From positions 372,001 through 436,000 of the forward strand of contig NW_001799388.1 of NCBI RefSeq assembly GCF_000165425.1: a stretch of DNA of 64,000 nucleotides, in the 5' to 3' direction. The notes under the pieces are model-generated. The model saw only the letters and a program-made list of their open reading frames with translations, did no database searches and was not told where the DNA came from. Shown one piece after another: positions 59,749-64,000 of this stretch. Made by a program: the position numbers and the translations under genes. This DNA comes from Paramecium tetraurelia (Eukaryota; Ciliophora; Oligohymenophorea; Peniculida; Parameciidae). The stretch's first letter is position 1; each line of letters starts with the position of its first letter.

Positions 59749-60225
59749 TCAAAAATCAATTAAATTTTAGTTTTGGGACGATTATTATTACTATTATGGT
59801 TGTTATTGACTCTGTTGCGGCTGTTAAAATTATGCAAAAGCTTATGAAATAACTGGCTGATTTTGATTCTACTATTGAGGACTAGCATTAAGTTATTGTG
59901 AGGATGATGTGGATTAATTCTAATTATTTTTGATGTCCCAACTAATTCTGGTTGCTTTAATTAAGATGCGACTATTGAATAATGGAATCTAGGCTGTGTC
60001 TGTAGGTAAATCAAGCCAGACTGTATTGTGACTTGTTTTGTATCTAAATCTAAAGATATATTCTCCTTAAAGTGGGAAGCTAGTCTTAATATCTTTGAGG
60101 GTGATTTGATCAACTTGTTTACCTATTCTTGTAATTAATATATTCAATTACCCGAATGCATTAGGAATTTCAACATCATCATTGTCCTGTGGCACCACAT
60201 AGTAGATTAGGGTAAATTATTTCAT
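59749..60225 (-). CDS. Small DIX-domain protein with Gln-rich tail
   Basis: 158 residues in one exon. Residues 3-100 match the DIX fold of Dishevelled and Axin: TLIYYVVPQDNDDVEIP, ITLKDIKTSFPLQGEYIFRF, TVWLDLPTDTAQIPLFNSRI and a final SW. DIX domains polymerise head to tail. The remaining ~55 residues are nearly all Gln, Asn and Ser. No DEP, PDZ or RGS domain is attached. The start ATG at 60225 gives the normal DIX N-terminus. The gene follows the RPT1 pseudogene on the same strand. Confidence 0.7.
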
Positions 60226-61200
60226 TATTTATAATTATTTGCAAATATAATAATCAATTGTAAGCATATATTACTGAGTTGTTGAGAACTTTTAATAACC
60301 TTTAATATAGCTTCTTATAAGTCCTTTCGCTAATAGTCTTTCTTCTTGCTCTATAGCCAATATTCCTACTTCTGATATTGACTTCTGTTTAATTTGGACA
60401 TAATAATTATCACTTAATTTTCAAATTAACCTTGCTAATAATTCATATCCAAAATTATTTTCCATGCTCATAGTTCTTGCTTGGATTTTAAATGTGCCGG
60501 ATTGATCTTCTATACCTGGGAAAAATACACTTTTCTATCTAATCTCCTAGCTCTTAAGAATCCTAGATCCAAAAGTATTAAGTCTATGTGTTGCCATCGA
60601 TACTTTTATATCATCTCTGCAATAAAAAATCTAATTATTCATCTAACTTTAGCATAATTATTTAACCATTATTATAATTTCCCTTATTATGCCGAACTCC
60701 TCCTATGGCATTGATTTCATCAAATAATATGATAAAAGCCTTCATAGTCCTTCTAAAACAGGATTCTACAAAAGCATTTAACAACTTCTGTTAAATTCTT
60801 TTATTAATATTTTCATCCCCCTTTGTCAATATTTGTAATATCAGGCTTATCTTAAACTGTCAGCATTATTACTGAAGTAGACTTGATTAAAAATTTTTGT
60901 GCATCTTAACACAATGTTAAAGCACACTTGTTAATTTCACATTCAAATGTATACTGCATCTAATCTGATACAAAATACTAAAAATACAATAATCCTATCT
61001 CACTTTCTTTTATTCCTTCTAATTTAATAATAGTTATCACACAGTTTATTACTTCTTCTAGTTATTTAATCTTTTCAGAATAAGGTCCCGATCCATACTG
61101 CTTAACAAATCAACATCATTTTAATCTAAATGTATTGTTATTGTTTCCTTTCACCTAAAATTGATTTGGACGATCTAAATACTCTGTCAGACCAAAATAT
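60226..61200 (-). pseudogene. PSMC2: Decayed 26S proteasome ATPase subunit RPT1 (PSMC2), P-loop deleted
   Basis: Segments collinear with RPT1 appear in several frames on the minus strand. In order: FVKQYGSGPYSEKIKQLEEV and GIKESEIGL (N-terminal coiled coil, about 61100-60990), VQDKPDITNIDKGG (about 60850), then AFIILFDEINAIGGVR (Walker B, about 60740), DDIKVSMATHRLNTFGSRIL, RARRLDRKVYF, FKIQARTMSMENN, and the end GLIRSYIKGYQKFS (about 60290). The ~50 residues between the KPD...GG block and Walker B, including the Walker A P-loop, are missing, and several single-base shifts and TGA codons break the frame. It cannot encode a working ATPase. A functional copy must lie elsewhere. Borders are approximate. 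Confidence 0.75.
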
Positions 61201-61360
61201 TAAAATACTACAATACTCATCTGAATTTTTAATTTTAATAGTGTATTATTATAAATGTCACTACATTCTATACTAATTTTTGAAGAAATCAACTTTATAA
61301 ACTCATAGAATTTAAGCCTAAAATTTGAGTGATCACTTAAAATAAATAATAATTTTTATT

Positions 61361-62184
61361 ATGAATTTAGTCGACCAAATACAAAAGTAATTCCAAGAAC
61401 TCTCTAAAGTATTCCTAAATTGTAATTATTCTATTAACGTTTATTAGGTCTATTTGAAGTATCAATCAATTTAGACCAAAATAATCAGCAACTCTTGCGA
61501 TTAGAACAAATTATTAAATAAGCCGCGATCGACATTTTAGAAGAATTTCCTTTATAGAAAGAAATTAATCAACAGCATAAATAAACAAAGCCTAATTAGC
61601 AATCGATTTAGATTAGAATAAAGGGAAAAGTTGAAAAATAAAATTAGAATCTAAATACTTAAATAGAAAATGCTAAAACCTTAAAAACTCAAGTGTCCTA
61701 AGAAGATAGTAAAATGGAATAGTTGATACCCTAAATAACATTGAAACAACCTTTTGATTAGACTTGCTTTCTATGTTAAAATACAAATAATTTAAAACAA
61801 TAAACAAGTAAGATAATTAATGATAATCAATATTTCTATCACATGGAATGCTTTACCAAAGCGAAATTTAATCATTTAAGTATCGATAAAATGTTAGAAA
61901 TTTTTAAATCGAAAATTTGTAAAATTTGCAATAAACATGGGGCATATTATTAATGTGAAAATTGCGAATTATGGTATCACTATAGTTGTATGTCAGAATT
62001 ATATCAGAATACTAAAGAATGTATTGATTGTCCTTGTAAACCCATTGATATCTTCTAAGCATAAGAAATTGATCTCTAAGTAGAAGATGTTCAAAGCAAG
62101 AAAAAGATAAAAATTGATCATATATCACAAAACACAGATTTATTTTCTGACATCTCTTTTAAAAGGGAATTAAAATCAATGTGA
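61361..62184 (+). CDS. MED21-like N-terminus fused to an extended PHD-type zinc finger
   Basis: 265 residues, one intron 61422-61447 (26 nt), exons total 798 nt. The N-terminal ~125 residues resemble Mediator subunit MED21: an opening DQIQKQFQEL helix, then NCIGLFEVS and AAIDILEEFP, and a long coiled coil. From ~140 a zinc domain follows: CFLCQ, YHMECF, ICKICNKHGAYYQCENC and WYHYSCM, the order of an extended PHD (ePHD) finger. The C-terminus is Asp/Lys-rich. If right, a Mediator contact surface and a chromatin-reading-type finger are in one polypeptide. The zinc domain is well supported; the MED21 link is an inference. Confidence 0.6.
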
Positions 62185-62239
62185 TTTATAAAACTAATAA
62201 TATTGTTTAACTATTGTTAGATTATATTTTAAGTTATAT

Positions 62240-64000
62240 TCAAGATCTTGTTTGACTAATATGCCGAATAGACTAAGAAGCTACCTTCTTAATTTTTCTT
62301 TTTTTTAATTTTATTGGTATTTTCTTTATCTTCTTCAATTTGGCCACAACTGATTCTAAATTAAATCCTGTATCATAAAATTCCATATCTGTTTATGCAT
62401 CTATTTGAAATTCTTTGGCAATCATTAATTAAGCAATTTCTATTTCTATTAACAATACTTAATCTACATCATAAGATTTTGTTTAGTATGAAGAATAGGA
62501 TTATAGTTAAATTGATTATTATTACATTTGCTATTATTATTGCTGTTAAGTTATTTATTATTATACTTGCTATTATGGAGTTGGTTATAGAATGTTGAAT
62601 TCTTCCTCAATGATTTCACCTTAATCCATTTTGATTTAATTTATTATCACGGTTCCTCTTTTAACACTTTATTTAATTTTTCTATCGATTGGATTGGAAT
62701 CTCTTTCTTGCGTTCCACAAGTTTTGTATTAAGCGTTTTTTTGGAGAGAAGTTCTAGTTTGCCTTTTTTTTGACTTATTTGATTTGTCCTCGTTATTATT
62801 CTATAGATCCGATTCTTTCCGTTTTGATTCCCTTTTAATTAACAATAAATTCTGTGAACGAATCCTTTTGTCTGATTCCAATAAAGAGTTTGAGTCGCTT
62901 CCTTCCTATTCTGAATCTTATTGCATTTGGAACTTATTAGAGACAATGAATTCAGAATTAGGTCCCAATTCATTCAAATAACCTTTTTAAGCACAGAAAT
63001 TGAATGCTGAAGCCTAGAAATTTCTCAATTGTCCAAAAGTGTTCTATTTATTAATAATTAATTTACATTACATTATGAATTTTGTCATTCTTTCTTATTC
63101 TACCTATAGATCTTCTTTGTTATTTTTCGCCATGATCGTTCTTTTTAAATAATCTCAGGTAATTAGGAGTATAAAATACAAAAGGACATCGAATAAAAGT
63201 ATGATTTTATCGACATAATTCACATCCTCCTAATTTAACCCTCCCATTGAATTCAATCTAATGTTTTACATAATAGAAATGTTCTCTGTCTCTTTGATTA
63301 TATTTTAATAGATCCAAAAGATCATCATATGTAATGTAAGCCAATTTATAAAATTTAACCGCTCTTGTTGAAAATAAAGCAGGATGTTAAGAAATAAATG
63401 ACTTTTCATCGATAGCTTAATTTCGCTGATATATTTTAATAATTTTATTGTTGCTAATATAAGCTTCAACTTCGCCTTTTAAAATAAAGTATATTCGATC
63501 GACTTTTTATCTACTAATGATGAATATATTACCCTTCAATAGAGATGATCTCTTCTGGTACAAAGGTTTACTCCTTGACCAAAATGCATAACTTTTCGAT
63601 AAATTATTAAGAAAAGTTTTATCTGATTAATTTTGAATTCAATAAAATGTTCTTATAAAAGTCTATTTTAACCTCTTTATTGAGATTTCCTGATAGATGA
63701 ATCATTAACTTTTCGCATTCTGATTCCATATCTCTTTCCTATTTGAGATAATACTCAAAAAACTTCTTCACTTTGACCTATAAATCTTTGTTTAAACCTC
63801 GTTTTTTTAGGAATGAATCTATCATTGTCATTCTATCTCTAAGATAGTTTTTATTTTCGCTCATTTAAGCAAAAATAGCTCCTATACTAGAAATAGTGTA
63901 ACCAAAAATTATTGAACTCAATAATGTAACTAAAATTACAAAAACCTTTTCATATTAGGTTACCTCAAAATTATGAAAAATAATTACTGGAATTATGTCT
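62240..64000 (-). CDS. Cyclic-nucleotide-binding-domain K+ channel (C-terminal part; 5' end outside window)
   Basis: The visible part starts in the pore (DIIPVTQYEK, the segment just after the GYGD filter), then S6 (VFVILVTLLSSIIFGYTI), a C-linker (LRDRMTMIDSFLKKRGLN) and a CNBD (VPEEIISIEGQKVDRIYFIL, KGEVEAYIS, TRAVKFYKLAYI). A Cys-rich CELCRQNHTFIRCPF block follows, then a long polar tail with Gln runs (near residue 470 of the visible part). Introns 63044-63066 (23 nt), 63511-63532 (22 nt) and 63964-63987 (24 nt, ending GAG) are needed. Such channels set membrane potential and ciliary behaviour in Paramecium. An ATG at 63133 in another frame is not the start. The stop is 55 nt from the convergent MED21-like gene. 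Confidence 0.8.

Noticed and set aside
62784..63133. Short plus-strand frame, and a minus-strand ATG at 63133 as gene start
   Set aside because: The channel frame runs straight through this region from the CNBD to the Gln-rich tail once the 23-nt intron at 63044-63066 is removed.
1..64000. tRNA, rRNA, CRISPR, insertion sequences, telomere repeats, bacterial promoters and ribosome sites
   Set aside because: None seen on reading both strands; the genome is eukaryotic, so bacterial signals do not apply.

Overview
This window is ciliate macronuclear DNA, very probably from Paramecium or a close relative. It is strongly AT-rich. Reading frames only stay open if TAA and TAG are read as glutamine and TGA is the only stop. 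About 80 introns can be placed by frame continuity; almost all are 18 to 34 nt long, most of them 22 to 29 nt. Genes are packed with tiny spacers on both strands. The left edge holds the end of a Cys-rich, probably GPI-anchored surface antigen, a protein type typical of these ciliates. No rRNA, tRNA, CRISPR array, transposon or telomere repeat was recognised.

Layout. 0-8 kb: surface antigen tail, V-ATPase subunit G, a CNOT10-like TPR protein, a coiled-coil protein resembling a free-standing dynein stalk with a CaaX-like tail, and a von Willebrand A (vWA) protein. 8-18.9 kb: a signalling block with a PP2C phosphatase facing a long-tailed protein kinase, the tRNA methyltransferase TRM13, a pseudokinase, a second PP2C and a RagC/D-type GTPase. 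18.9-28.3 kb: a mitochondrial membrane protein, a giant Cys-rich REJ-like membrane protein, then a gene-poor AT-rich stretch. 28.3-42.2 kb: a membrane hybrid histidine kinase, a conserved hypothetical gene containing a nested inverted repeat, two tandem SLC37-like transporters, a 7-TM protein and several coiled-coil or unknown genes. 42.2-49.7 kb: a B-box coiled-coil protein and three peptidase genes in a row on the minus strand (M28 with an in-frame TGA, M14 cytosolic carboxypeptidase, M16 insulinase). 49.7-58.8 kb: short unknown genes, an atypical kinase, a UBE2S-type E2 and degraded sequence. 58.8-64 kb: the Rieske subunit of complex III, a small DIX-domain protein, a decayed RPT1 proteasome ATPase, a MED21-like/PHD protein, and a cyclic-nucleotide-binding-domain K+ channel cut by the right edge.

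Themes. Phosphorylation and second-messenger signalling is heavily represented: two PP2Cs, two active-looking kinases, one pseudokinase, one hybrid histidine kinase and one CNBD channel. Proteostasis is also prominent (UBE2S, a dead RPT1 copy, three peptidases). The most unusual items are the RPT1 pseudogene that has lost its P-loop, the stand-alone stalk-like protein, the DIX protein, the MED21-like/PHD fusion, the in-frame TGA in the M28 gene, and same-strand gene pairs whose stop and start codons overlap.

Limits. All exon structures were deduced by eye. The most secure are those where the summed exon length is a multiple of three and the protein is recognisable. Several 5' ends, and the region 9.5-9.95 kb, stay uncertain. 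Family names come from recalled sequence patterns, not from database searches.
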